Source: Streptomyces sp. 11x1 (GTDB taxonomy: Bacteria; Actinomycetota; Actinomycetes; Streptomycetales; Streptomycetaceae). From it: DNA of 64,000 nt. Shown here one piece after another: positions 52,166 through 60,540 of this stretch; positions within the stretch are counted from its first letter, which is position 1; each line of letters starts with the position of its first letter. The DNA lies in assembly GCF_032598905.1 (NCBI RefSeq), contig NZ_CP122458.1:4427001-4491000 (forward strand), given 5' to 3'. The notes beneath the pieces were generated by a model. The model was not told the DNA's origin. It saw only the letters and a list, made by a program, of their open reading frames with translations, and searched no databases. Made by a program: the position numbers and the translations under genes.

Positions 52166-53868
52166 AGCAGTTTCTCCCCGCAGGCTATGCAGTAGCGGGC
52201 CTCGCTCCCGGCGGGGGCGGCGCACCGGGCGCAGCGCGCGCCCGGTTGCGGAGCCGCGGTGCCGGTCAGCGGCACGGGCCGGGACCCCGCGCGCAGGATC
52301 ATCGGCCCGAGCGTGGACGCGTCGACGGCGTCGCCCGGGCGCAGCCGGACCCGCCCCGCCGACGCGTCCTCGATGTCGGCGACCGCACCGATCTCGTGCA
52401 GCACCCAGTCCGTGCCGAACCGGGCCGCCAGCCGCGCCGCCCGCCCCAAGTGCCCCTCGGCGACGTCCCACCGCCGCTCCCCGAGCGCGACGAGCCCTCG
52501 GCGCAACGCGTCCCGCATCAGGGTGCGCGACTTCTGCTCGCGCACACTGTCGCCCCCGGCCGCGACCTCGGGCGGCGGCAGCTCGGGCCGGTGCCAGCGC
52601 GCGGTGACCGCCGCGTGGACGTCCCCGACGGACACCATGGCGAACTGCAACCACGTCTCCAACGGGTCACCGTCGGCGTCGGCGACGAGCGTGAGCAGAT
52701 AGTCGCGTCCGCCCTGCTCCCACTGGTACGTCGGAAAGCTCCAGTGATGCGGCCGCCCGGGCTGCGGAAGTCCACCGAGACGATGCGGCCGGGGCGCCTT
52801 CTCGTTCAGCGCGACCTGCCGCACCGTGGGCCGTACGGTCACCTCGATCGGCAACTGCGGGGCGTGCACCCGGCGCAATCGCCGTACGGCGGCGGTGATC
52901 GCCCCGCCGAGGCCGTCGTCCACGAACTCGGCGGTGCCGTGCAGCCGTTCGGCGAGCGTCAGCAACGGCTCGGGCGCCCAGTCCGCGCCCACGGCGAGCA
53001 CATCGCAGGTGAAGTGCCCCGCGCAGGCGTCCAGTTCCTCCTCCAGCCGGGTCTCGCCAGGGCCGCTGCTGCCGTCGGTGATCAGCAGCAGATGCCGTAC
53101 GGACAGCGGGCGGGCCGCGAGCAGGCCGCGCGCCCTGGCCGCCCAGACGGCGTACCCGGCGGGGCGCGGGCCGTCCCGGTGCAGTGGTATCGCGCCTGCC
53201 GCGAAGGCGGCCCGGCGCTTCTCGTGCTGATCGGCGACGGCCCACTCGGCGTCTCCCCGTGGGTAGCAGGGGGCCGGCTCGGGGCCGGCGCCGAGCACGG
53301 TGAACGAGATGCCGTCGGGCAGTCCCCTGAGCGCGGCCGGCAAGGCGTGCCGGACGACCGCCCGGAGAGGTTCGGCGACATCGACCGCGATGATCACAGC
53401 GAGCTCGATCGCGGACAGCTCGGCGGGGGCGTCCCCTGCGGTCACGTCCACCCGCAGATGCGCCTCGATCTTCGCGCTGCGATGCGGCCGCACATCGCCG
53501 TCGAGGTCGACCCGCACGCGGATCTCCGGCCGCGCCGACCGCGCGTGGCCACCCGTACGCCCGTCCGCACGCCCGTCCGCACGCGCTTCCGCACCACCGC
53601 GTGTACGCCCGCCCACGAGCCCGTCCCCCTGCCCGCCCGTACGACGCTCCATACGTCCGCCCCCACGCCCGCAGCCCGTCCGCCCGCTCACGCCCTGGCC
53701 CATGTGCCCGCTCACGTACCGCCCCATGTGCCCGCCCACGCACCGGCTCATGTGCCCGCCCACGCGCCCGCTCATGTTGTGCGTCACCGTTCCTTCCCCG
53801 TTCGTCGCCGTACGCACCTCATGGCCACTGCCCGCCAGCCCCTCCAGCCCCTCCAGCCCCTCAGGCAA
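52162..53868 (-). CDS. VWA-like protein with C-terminal zinc ribbon
   Basis: A 568-residue cytosolic protein. The N-terminal 110 residues are low complexity, with 8-residue GHMxRxVG repeats. A VWA-like domain follows (SAIELAVIIAVDVAEPLRAV, then RHLLLITDGSSGPGETRLEE), with the DxSxS metal site degenerate. The end is a zinc ribbon (CARCAAPAGSEARYCIACG). TTG 53868 has GGAGGGAGAGGG just upstream and starts 25 bp after the kinase stop; in-frame GTG and ATG codons in the repeats are alternatives. Its stop overlaps the GlnX-like start. It may be a scaffold or substrate of the kinase. Confidence 0.83.
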   Translation of the reverse strand: MPEGLEGLEGLAGSGHEVRTATNGEGTVTHNMSGRVGGHMSRCVGGHMGRYVSGHMGQGVSGRTGCGRGGGRMERRTGGQGDGLVGGRTRGGAEARADGRADGRTGGHARSARPEIRVRVDLDGDVRPHRSAKIEAHLRVDVTAGDAPAELSAIELAVIIAVDVAEPLRAVVRHALPAALRGLPDGISFTVLGAGPEPAPCYPRGDAEWAVADQHEKRRAAFAAGAIPLHRDGPRPAGYAVWAARARGLLAARPLSVRHLLLITDGSSGPGETRLEEELDACAGHFTCDVLAVGADWAPEPLLTLAERLHGTAEFVDDGLGGAITAAVRRLRRVHAPQLPIEVTVRPTVRQVALNEKAPRPHRLGGLPQPGRPHHWSFPTYQWEQGGRDYLLTLVADADGDPLETWLQFAMVSVGDVHAAVTARWHRPELPPPEVAAGGDSVREQKSRTLMRDALRRGLVALGERRWDVAEGHLGRAARLAARFGTDWVLHEIGAVADIEDASAGRVRLRPGDAVDASTLGPMILRAGSRPVPLTGTAAPQPGARCARCAAPAGSEARYCIACGEKLL

Positions 53869-53893
53869 CTAGTCCCTCTCCCTCCTCCCCCAG

Positions 53894-56338
53894 TCAGACC
53901 ACGGTCTGTGGCCGTACCGCCTGGAGGAGGTCCACGAGGTGTTCGTGCGCGGCGGTCGTCTCCCCGTGCCGGGCGGCGAGTTGGCGGTAGTGGGACTCGA
54001 TCCGTGCGCGCAGCTCCCGCTCCTGCGGGCTCAGCCGCCGCAGACTGCCGGGATCGAGCCGCCCGCCGCCCGCTCCCCCGGGGCCGGGCCGGTCGCCACG
54101 GCTGTGGAGCGCGTCCAGCTTCCACTCGTGCAGTTCGGTGCTGAGGCGCAACGCCTCGTCCTCGGACAGGCTCGGCCCGCCGGCGCCCGGTTCCCGGAGG
54201 ACGAGGTCGCTCAGTTCGGCCAGCGCCGCGTCGACCTCGCTGGGCGCGGGCAGCGGATCGTCGTCGCGGGGCAGCCGGGCCGCGCGGATGCGCAGGGAGG
54301 CGATCCGGGTGACGGTGTGGTCCAGAGTGCCGGGACGGACCCGGCCGAGGACGTCGAGGGCGGCCCGGCGGTCGCCCGCGCGGAGCGCGAGCCGGGCGAG
54401 CCCCAGGGCCGCGCCCCCGTGCGCGGGGTTGCGGGCGAACACGGCCTCGTACAGCTCCTTGGCCGTGGGCCCGGCCGTGTCGTCGCCGAGCCGTTCGCCG
54501 CAGTAGGCGAGGGCCAGCTTGGGCGCGTACTCGCCGGGCAGTTCGAGGCGGACGGCGGCGAAGTGGCCCTTGGCCTCGGCGACCCGGCGCGGGTCGCCGT
54601 CGAGGTCGGCGCGGCGCAGCGCGACCAGCGCGCGGTGCCACTCCAGGCGCCACCGGCGCACGGCGGGCGGCCCGGGGATGGAGTCGGCGGTGTCCAGCTC
54701 CTCCTGTGCGCGCTCCAGGTCGTCCCGGGTGTTCCTGCCCAGCAGGACCCGTACGTTGTGCAGGCGGATCTCGACCGAGGGCGGCTTGCCCTCCTCCTGG
54801 TCGAGGAGCCGGCCGGGGTCGTAGCCGCTGCTCACCTCGAACCGCGTGGTCTGCGGGTCGCCCGGGTAGCGCCTGGGCACCGGCAGCCGACGGGCGATCT
54901 CGGTGAGGGTGGGCGCGCCGAGGTCGAGGGCGGGGGCGAGGGGCGGGTCGTACCGGTCGCGGCGGGGTCGGTCGAGCCAGTGCTCGATGCCGGGCACGGT
55001 GCCGAGCCGAGCGCCGAGCAGTTGGGGGGACGGCCAGAAGTAGTCGGAGGGTTCGGGCGGGTCGCTCTTGCCGCGCAGGGCGCGGATCTCCCGCAGCGCG
55101 CCCCGCAGTTGGCCGGCCATCTCGCGGGCGTCGGCGAAGCGGAGCCCCGGATCGGTGCGGGTGGCGCGGTCGACGACCTCGTGGAAGGAGGCGGTGCCGA
55201 GGCCGGGCACCTCGTCGACGGCCCAGCCGGCGAGTTCCCGCAGGGTGACCCCGACGGTGTGCAGGTCGTGGGCGGTGGTGGGCATGGGCGAGGACGCGGT
55301 CTCGGGCGCCATGTAGTCGGGGGTGACATGGGCGGGCGGCTGACTCTGTCCCCGCTCACGCATCCCGCCGAGATCGATGACCTTGACACCGTCCCCGTGG
55401 TGCACGACGTTCGAGGGCTTCATGTCCCCGTACACGAAGCCTCTTTCGCCACTCATGTGCAGATGCACGAGTGCTTCGAGGATCTGGCAGCCGTACGCGG
55501 CCACGTGCTCGATGTCGAGGACGGACTCCCCGCGTCGGGTCTCCTTGACCACCTTGTCGAGGGTGCCGTCGCCGACGTCGTCCATGACGATGTACCCGCC
55601 GGTGACCCGCCCGGAGTCGTCGCGCCGGGCGACGAAGTCGCGGATCTGGACGATACGGGGGTGGCGGATGGCGACGAGGTTGCGGCGTTCGACGTCGGCG
55701 AGCCGGGCCCCGTCCTGCTCGTACCGGTTGAGCAGCCCTTTCACGGCGACGACGTCACCGAGGTGCGTGTCCTCGGCGAGGTAGACCCAGCCCTGGCCGC
55801 CGTGCGCGATGGGCCCCATGATCCGGTACTGGTCGCGCAGCACGTCGCCCTCGGCGAGTTCGGGCCGGTACGAGTAGGGCTCGCCGCAGGCCGGACAGTA
55901 CCCCTCGACCGGCACCGGGCCCACGGTGTAGGGCGGCGCGAAGGTGATGCCGCACTCGCCGGACGAACAGACCATACGGACGCGCAGCGGCGCCTCGGGG
56001 TGGATGAGGCGCTCCTGGGCGGGCCGCGAGGCGCGCTCGGGCAGCGCGAGCAGCTCGGCGGGCCCGAACTCCCGGGCCTCGCCGGGCAGGGCGGGCAGCC
56101 GGGGCCCGTCCTCAGCACGACCACACACGGCACAATGCCGGGTGGGCAACAGGACCCCACCACAGGGAGCCCCACTGAACCGCCGATGCGGACACCTGGG
56201 CGCCCCACGGCCATCGACTCCTCGGCCACCTTCCCCGGGACCGTCCCTCCCCGACCCCCTTTCTTCATGGCCACCTGCCCCCGAGGCACCCTTCGCCCGG
56301 TCCCCACTCCCCGGCCCGACCCGACCGCCGGGCCTCAT
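53894..56338 (-). CDS. PknG-like serine/threonine protein kinase
   Basis: An 814-residue kinase with PknG architecture. A disordered head is followed by a rubredoxin-like zinc site (C124, C129, C148, C151). The kinase domain begins SYRPELAEGDVLRDQYRIMG with IAHGGQGWVY as glycine loop, K200 in VVAVKG, a YGD catalytic loop FVYGDMKPSN (D305) and IDLGGM in place of DFG. About 250 residues of TPR-like helices close the protein. YxD and DLG are diagnostic of PknG rather than PASTA kinases. ATG 56338 follows GGAGGT in a duplicated junction. In relatives PknG reads amino-acid supply through GlnX/GlnH. Confidence 0.9.
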   Translation of the reverse strand: MRPGGRVGPGSGDRAKGASGAGGHEERGSGRDGPGEGGRGVDGRGAPRCPHRRFSGAPCGGVLLPTRHCAVCGRAEDGPRLPALPGEAREFGPAELLALPERASRPAQERLIHPEAPLRVRMVCSSGECGITFAPPYTVGPVPVEGYCPACGEPYSYRPELAEGDVLRDQYRIMGPIAHGGQGWVYLAEDTHLGDVVAVKGLLNRYEQDGARLADVERRNLVAIRHPRIVQIRDFVARRDDSGRVTGGYIVMDDVGDGTLDKVVKETRRGESVLDIEHVAAYGCQILEALVHLHMSGERGFVYGDMKPSNVVHHGDGVKVIDLGGMRERGQSQPPAHVTPDYMAPETASSPMPTTAHDLHTVGVTLRELAGWAVDEVPGLGTASFHEVVDRATRTDPGLRFADAREMAGQLRGALREIRALRGKSDPPEPSDYFWPSPQLLGARLGTVPGIEHWLDRPRRDRYDPPLAPALDLGAPTLTEIARRLPVPRRYPGDPQTTRFEVSSGYDPGRLLDQEEGKPPSVEIRLHNVRVLLGRNTRDDLERAQEELDTADSIPGPPAVRRWRLEWHRALVALRRADLDGDPRRVAEAKGHFAAVRLELPGEYAPKLALAYCGERLGDDTAGPTAKELYEAVFARNPAHGGAALGLARLALRAGDRRAALDVLGRVRPGTLDHTVTRIASLRIRAARLPRDDDPLPAPSEVDAALAELSDLVLREPGAGGPSLSEDEALRLSTELHEWKLDALHSRGDRPGPGGAGGGRLDPGSLRRLSPQERELRARIESHYRQLAARHGETTAAHEHLVDLLQAVRPQTVV

Positions 56339-56371
56339 GCCAGACCTCCGGACCTCATGTCAGACCTCCGG
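56332..56371 (-). repeat. 20-bp tandem duplication of ribosome site and start at protease-kinase junction
   Basis: Two units, 56352-56371 and 56332-56351, match at 18 of 20 bases and each carries ggaggtctg followed by atgagg. In the first unit the ATG (56358) overlaps the protease stop; in the second the ATG (56338) opens the kinase. The first ATG gives a 7-codon peptide whose TGA overlaps the kinase ATG. Confidence 0.85.
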
Positions 56372-57761
56372 GTGCCCGCTCTCCGATGCGCCGCAGATCG
56401 GCGCGGAGGGTGCGAACCAACTCCCGCAGCCGGGCCAGCCGCTGCTGCGGATCCGCGCCCCCACCGGTGCCGCCGCCCGCACCACCCCAACCACCCCATC
56501 CGGCCCCACCACCGCCGTCGATCAGCCGAAACTCGCCCCGGCGCCGTTCGGCGGTCTCGGTGAGGGAGCCCAGCGACGCACTGTCGACCACACCGTGCCG
56601 AACCACGCGGCTGAACTCGGCCCGCTCCAGCCGGGCGAGCAACGTGTCCGCGTGGGTGAGCAGCGCGGGCGCGAGAAGTTCGTCGCGGGCGGCGTTCCAG
56701 CCGGTGCCTCCCTCGTGCCGGAAGACCAGAAGCAGCCGGAAGCCAAGGGTCCGTAATCGGGCGAGGAGGGCGATCAACGGCCCCGGCTCGGCCTCCTCGT
56801 CGAGCCCGTCGACCAAGACGGTGACCCGCTGCCCGCCCGCAGGGCCGGGCGCCGGCCCGGACGGGCGCGGCCGGGTCCCGAGGAGCCAGTCCCAGTAGGC
56901 CAGATACTGCCCGGGCGGAAAGGCGATGTGCCCCAGTGCGTGATCGGCGAGGTCGGGCCGACTGGACACGCCACCCCGGTGGACGAGGTCGGCCCGATGC
57001 ACGAGATGCCGCAGGGACCGTTCCTTCCCGCTCCCCGGAGGGACCACGGTGACCTTCACCGGCTCCTCGTCGGCGTACTCGTCACCGAACCACCGCGCCA
57101 GCCTCTCCTCGAAACCATGGTCCCAGGCATACGGCGTGCTCAACTCGGCGACCAACGGGGACAGTTCGGCGATACGCGCGACGGGAATCAGATACGAGAA
57201 CGCAAGCCGGTTGTTCTCCGGCAACAACTCGCCCATGTCTCCCCGCCAACTGACGACGAGCCCGACGACCCGCGCGGGCCCCCCTTCCCCGGGCCGGGTG
57301 CACACGGCGGCCCCGCTGAACCCCCGCCGCACGACCTCGGCCTTGGTCACGGCGTCGAGCTGCACGCGCTCACCGCTGACCCCGCCGATCCGCCCCCACA
57401 GACTCATCCCGTCGTCGAAGCCCTCCGCGTACCCGGTGGCGGAGACCTCCATCCCGCCCCACAACGCGGTCTCCAGCCGGGCGGGCCGCGCCTGGGGTCG
57501 GGGAGCGTCCAACCGCAGTACGGCGACGTCCTCACCGCCCTCCCCCTCGGCGAGCCATCCGCCGGGCGGCACACGCGCGGACACCGCCTCGATCTCACTG
57601 TTCTCCCCGAACTCCACCCACATCACGGCATCCGGATCGCGCACCACATGCGCGCAGGTCAACACGGTGTTCTGATCGACGAGCACCCCGGCGCCGCAGA
57701 TGGGGCCCCGCGCATTCCCGCGCCGCAGCCGGAGTCTCCAGTCCGCACGCAATTCCCCCAT
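56355..57761 (-). CDS. trypsin-like serine protease with compact STAND-type NTPase domain
   Basis: A 468-residue protein without signal peptide, so cytosolic. The trypsin triad is H38 (VLTCAHVV), D79 (GGEDVAVLRL) and S149 (RRGFSGAAV). After residue 225 comes a compact ATPase-like region with VTVVPPGSGKERSLRHLVHR (P-loop-like, Glu in place of Ser/Thr) and VTVLVDGLDEEAEPGP (Walker B of STAND type). The end is Gly-rich then helical (LARLRELVRTLRADLRRIGE). Such protease-NTPase fusions occur in bacterial conflict systems with Trypco/EAD partners. It is the first gene of the kinase operon and is divergent from a Trypco2 gene. Confidence 0.85.
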   Translation of the reverse strand: MGELRADWRLRLRRGNARGPICGAGVLVDQNTVLTCAHVVRDPDAVMWVEFGENSEIEAVSARVPPGGWLAEGEGGEDVAVLRLDAPRPQARPARLETALWGGMEVSATGYAEGFDDGMSLWGRIGGVSGERVQLDAVTKAEVVRRGFSGAAVCTRPGEGGPARVVGLVVSWRGDMGELLPENNRLAFSYLIPVARIAELSPLVAELSTPYAWDHGFEERLARWFGDEYADEEPVKVTVVPPGSGKERSLRHLVHRADLVHRGGVSSRPDLADHALGHIAFPPGQYLAYWDWLLGTRPRPSGPAPGPAGGQRVTVLVDGLDEEAEPGPLIALLARLRTLGFRLLLVFRHEGGTGWNAARDELLAPALLTHADTLLARLERAEFSRVVRHGVVDSASLGSLTETAERRRGEFRLIDGGGGAGWGGWGGAGGGTGGGADPQQRLARLRELVRTLRADLRRIGERAPGGLT

Positions 57762-57820
57762 GCCACCTCACACTACGCGCGGGGCATGGTGCGTCCCTAG
57801 ACTTGTGAACCAACTTGGAT

Positions 57821-57842
57821 CGGTCAATCGATTCGGTCAATC
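57821..57842. promoter_or_regulatory. direct repeat of cggtcaatc in the divergent promoter
   Basis: cggtcaatc occurs at 57821-57829 and 57834-57842, spaced 13 bp, between the protease and Trypco2 starts. Likely a shared operator; the binding protein is unknown. Confidence 0.5.
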
Positions 57843-57866
57843 AACGGAATCCGACGGGGTGTTGAC

Positions 57867-58160
57867 ATGAGCGATACCGAACCGGTCGGCCTGGCGGAGG
57901 CCATCGGCACGGTCCGCGCGGAACTGGCCCGGGCCCAGGCGGAGGGCGCGGCGAGCGACTGGCGGTTCAGCGTGGAGCAGGTCAGCCTGGAGTTCGCGGT
58001 CCAGTTCCACCGCTCCGGCGAGGGCGGCGCGGGCCTCCGCCTCGGCGTCGTCGAGGCCCGCCTGGGCGGCACGGTCAGCCACGACACCACCCACCGCATC
58101 CAGGTCGACCTGAAACCCCTCCCAGGCCCCACAGGCCACCACCACGAGGTAGGCCGCTGA
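57867..58160 (+). CDS. Trypco2 family protein
   Basis: A 97-residue single-domain protein: GLAEAIGTVRAELARAQAEG helix, then strands WRFSVEQVSLEFAVQFHRSG and LRLGVVEARLGGTVSHDTTH ending IQVDLKP. The pattern (N-terminal helix, VELEF..V strand, G.VS..THR strand) matches the trypsin-co-occurring domain 2. Its divergent partner is a trypsin-NTPase protein, exactly the association after which the domain is named. It may gate or sense for that protease. ATG 57867. Confidence 0.82.
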   Translation: MSDTEPVGLAEAIGTVRAELARAQAEGAASDWRFSVEQVSLEFAVQFHRSGEGGAGLRLGVVEARLGGTVSHDTTHRIQVDLKPLPGPTGHHHEVGR

Positions 58161-58257
58161 CCCACCCCCCCGGGGGGCATGATCGCCGCCTACCGATCCC
58201 TACGACACCCGCACCACGCCCCACAAGCCCGCCCTCCCCACCCCCACAGCGCAACAA

Positions 58258-58291
58258 GAAACCGCAGCCCAATTACCTGACCTGCGGTTTC
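58258..58291 (+). terminator. hairpin terminator after the Trypco2 gene
   Basis: Exact 10-bp stem gaaaccgcag / ctgcggtttc with a 14-base loop, followed by a short pyrimidine run, about 100 bp after the Trypco2 stop. Confidence 0.75.
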
Positions 58292-58325
58292 CCTTTCGCT
58301 GGATGCGGGCGGCCGGGTTTCCCGA

Positions 58326-58349
58326 GCCTCCGGCGTTGCCGCGCCGGAG
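58326..58349. other. GC-rich inverted repeat
   Basis: cctccggcg and cgccggagg arms with a six-base loop. It stands alone between two terminators; function unknown. Confidence 0.45.
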
Positions 58350-58414
58350 GTCGCTCACGCAAGCCACCTCGCGGCATTCCCGGCCGTATGACGCGTCACG
58401 CCCCGAGCAACACA

Positions 58415-58449
58415 AAAGGCCAGGTCACGAGCTATGTGACCTGGCCTTT
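58415..58449 (-). terminator. intrinsic terminator of the tRNA-Thr gene
   Basis: Perfect 14-bp stem aaaggccaggtcac / gtgacctggccttt with a 7-base loop. On the minus strand it lies directly after the tRNA 3' end, as a native tRNA terminator would. Confidence 0.85.
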
Positions 58450-58452
58450 GCC

Positions 58453-58496
58453 GGAGCCGCCCTCGGGATTCGAACCCGAGACCTACGCATTACGAG
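58453..58496 (-). other. tRNA-Thr(CGU) 3' half: integration attachment site
   Basis: On the minus strand, ctcgtaatgcgtaggtctcg then ggttcgaatcccgagggcgg and ctcc: anticodon loop CUCGUAA, variable region, T arm and 3' acceptor strand of tRNA-Thr. The sequence to the right cannot form the 5' half (no matching acceptor, D arm or anticodon stem). This is the repeated identity segment left at one end of an element integrated into a tRNA gene. Confidence 0.82.
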
Positions 58497-58721
58497 ACCA
58501 TGAGCGATCGTGTTGCCTGATGCCTCGTCGTGCTGCGTGGTGACGTTTTTCCTGATCAGAGCACGTGCTACAGGTTGACCCGTGCTACCCCGTGATGCGC
58601 CGCCCCAAGGCGTCTGTCCACCGGCTGTCCACCGGCAGAGCCGCCAAGAGGATGTCCATGAAGCGATCGTGGGGCTGTAGACGCAGCTCCTTCCGGGGCC
58701 AAGGCGTACCACCAAGGACAC
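58497..58721. other. element-side DNA next to the attachment site
   Basis: Lower GC than the surroundings, no supported gene. Contains the tandem ctgtccaccggctgtccacc. No integrase or excisionase is visible here; these would be expected at the far end of the element, outside the window. Confidence 0.5.
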
Positions 58722-59480
58722 TTATGCAATCTCTACAAAGTTCCTCGTGCATCGCAAACGATCGCATCCGGGCGGTGTATGTCCACCTCCATGATGACCG
58801 CACACAGCTGCGTCGTGCCGGTCCATCCCACCGCAAGGCGTGATCATCCTGGCCACCTCGCCCTGGACGACGACGGCTACGACAGCCGCGGGTGCGCCGC
58901 CCCGCGCGGGCAGCACATTCGTACGGCCGGACCAGGCGTCCGGTCCTTGGCCGCGGATGCCGCGCAGGGCGACCTCACCAGTGGCCGCGAACAGAAGATC
59001 AACATCTCGTGCGCCGCGGAGCAGGCCGCGGCCAGTCGCCTTGACCGCCGCCTCCAGGAGCGTCCACGCGGGGAGGAACGACTCGGGGCCGGCGGCGGCC
59101 GGAAGATCGGGGTAGACGGTGGCGAGGACGTCCAGTGGAGTCGGCACCGGCCGCTGCCACTCGATGTCCACGCCGATGGGCCCGCTGCCGGACGCCCCGA
59201 GCAGCAGCAGGCCCTCCGAACGCGACCAGCTGATGTGCAGCCCCGCGTGGTCCGGCAGATACGGCTTACCGCCCGGCAGATACGCGATGCGTAACTCAGC
59301 CGGCGGAACGCGCAGCCGCTCCCCCAGTAGATGGCGCACGGCCAGCCGGGAACGCAGGTAACGGCGTGCCAGGAGCGTGTCCGCGAAATGGGCACCGCGC
59401 CGCCGCTCCGCCTCCGTCAGGGCGCCCTCACTTGCCCAGACCGGTTCGTTCGCGTCCAGGTCCACCAGCCATGTATGCAC
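58722..59480 (-). CDS. 4'-phosphopantetheinyl transferase (Sfp type)
   Basis: Transfers phosphopantetheine from CoA to carrier proteins. The 252-residue protein has the signature IGVDIEW and WTLLEAAVKATGRGL (the F/W..KE-type motif, with EAAVK), plus PYLPDHAGLHISWSRSEGLL. GTG 59480 (VHTWLVDLDANEPVW) follows a GGGGGG ribosome site. The C-terminal 45 residues (CGGMDRHDAAVCGHHGGGHT) look untypical and may have been added when the element's end formed. It is the last gene of the six-gene cassette and presumably activates its NRPS and ACP. Confidence 0.88.
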   Translation of the reverse strand: MHTWLVDLDANEPVWASEGALTEAERRRGAHFADTLLARRYLRSRLAVRHLLGERLRVPPAELRIAYLPGGKPYLPDHAGLHISWSRSEGLLLLGASGSGPIGVDIEWQRPVPTPLDVLATVYPDLPAAAGPESFLPAWTLLEAAVKATGRGLLRGARDVDLLFAATGEVALRGIRGQGPDAWSGRTNVLPARGGAPAAVVAVVVQGEVARMITPCGGMDRHDAAVCGHHGGGHTPPGCDRLRCTRNFVEIA

Positions 59481-59493
59481 GTGCCCCCCCTGC

Positions 59494-60540
59494 CTACAGG
59501 CTGAAAACCTGTGTCCGTGACAGTGCCGGGTCGCCGGGGCGTACGTGCAACTCACCGCGGTCGGGCAGCAGAACGACGGCGGCGACGGTGCGTTCGGCGC
59601 GGATGTCTCCCCGGTCCGGTACACGGATCGGAGACTGGGACAACAGCGCGAAGTGCTCCTCCGGGCCGGCCCCGGGGGGCAGTTCGCCGAGTCCGGTGGC
59701 GGCTGCCTTCAACCTGCGGACCGACGAATTGCGGGCGAAGACGTTGATCTCGTCACCCGGTACGAAATCGGGATGCAGGAAGTGGTTCGTGTGCGCCACC
59801 TCCGCGTCCTCGATGGTCCTGAGCTCATCCCCGAGGACCTCCACGCAGACTGCGCGTTCCCGGTCGCACAGCACGAGCGTGCGGGAGCTGGCGAGTGGCA
59901 GGGTGCGCAGGATCTCCAGGGCCTCGGTGACGTCCCGTGCCGTGTCCAGGAGATGGCGGATCGCAAGGTAGGGCGGCACTCCTGGGCGCCACTCGCCGCC
60001 CAGGACCAGGTTGAGGCCGACCGCGAGGCCGTCGCTGTTGAGGCCCAGATACCCGAGCAGGCCACCGAAGCTGAGGACGAGCGAGCGGCGGGGCGAGTCA
60101 CCGCAGGCGATCTCCAGGACTCCGATGTAGTCGTCCAGATCGCCGTTGAGGTCGATGGTCTGCGCGAGCACCGGAGAGCTACGGGCAGTGCGGGCGTACG
60201 TCGTGCAGTCGCCCGCCGTCGGCACCTTGCGGTAGCCCATGATCTCCCGGCGCAGCTGGAGCAGCCAGGCCTCGTCCTCGGTGATCCCGGCGCCGGAGGC
60301 GAGGCCCGCGACCTCCTCCGCCTGGTCCGGCAGGGCCGCCGCGACCGCCGCCCGGTAGGCGGCGATCGACGGCAGCAGTCCGTCCTGGGTGACCGGCTCC
60401 GGCATGACCTTGTTCAGGCGGCAGAGCGAGTCGTCGAGGAACGCGCGAAGCGGACCGGCGAGGGCCTCGCCATGAGCGCGTCCGACAGTGAAGGGGTCAC
60501 CGGACGCGCGGATGAAGGGGATGCCCCCGCCCACGGTCAT
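59494..60540 (-). CDS. C45 family Ntn-hydrolase / acyltransferase
   Basis: Homologue of isopenicillin N acyltransferase (peptidase C45), an autoprocessed Ntn hydrolase. The probable nucleophile cysteine is in PTAGDCTTYARTARSSPVLA, where cleavage before Cys would free the beta subunit; SFGGLLGYLGLNSDGLAVGL and HTNHFLHPDFVPGD are family landmarks. 348 residues from ATG 60540, overlapping the GNAT stop by 4 bp. In this cassette it may release or transfer an acyl group between carrier-bound or free intermediates, as a condensing or offloading enzyme; that is inference. Confidence 0.87.
   Translation of the reverse strand: MTVGGGIPFIRASGDPFTVGRAHGEALAGPLRAFLDDSLCRLNKVMPEPVTQDGLLPSIAAYRAAVAAALPDQAEEVAGLASGAGITEDEAWLLQLRREIMGYRKVPTAGDCTTYARTARSSPVLAQTIDLNGDLDDYIGVLEIACGDSPRRSLVLSFGGLLGYLGLNSDGLAVGLNLVLGGEWRPGVPPYLAIRHLLDTARDVTEALEILRTLPLASSRTLVLCDRERAVCVEVLGDELRTIEDAEVAHTNHFLHPDFVPGDEINVFARNSSVRRLKAAATGLGELPPGAGPEEHFALLSQSPIRVPDRGDIRAERTVAAVVLLPDRGELHVRPGDPALSRTQVFSL

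Noticed and set aside
58425-58721. 98-codon minus-strand open frame over the attachment site
   Set aside because: Its C-terminal residues are the translated tRNA fragment and terminator; not a protein gene.
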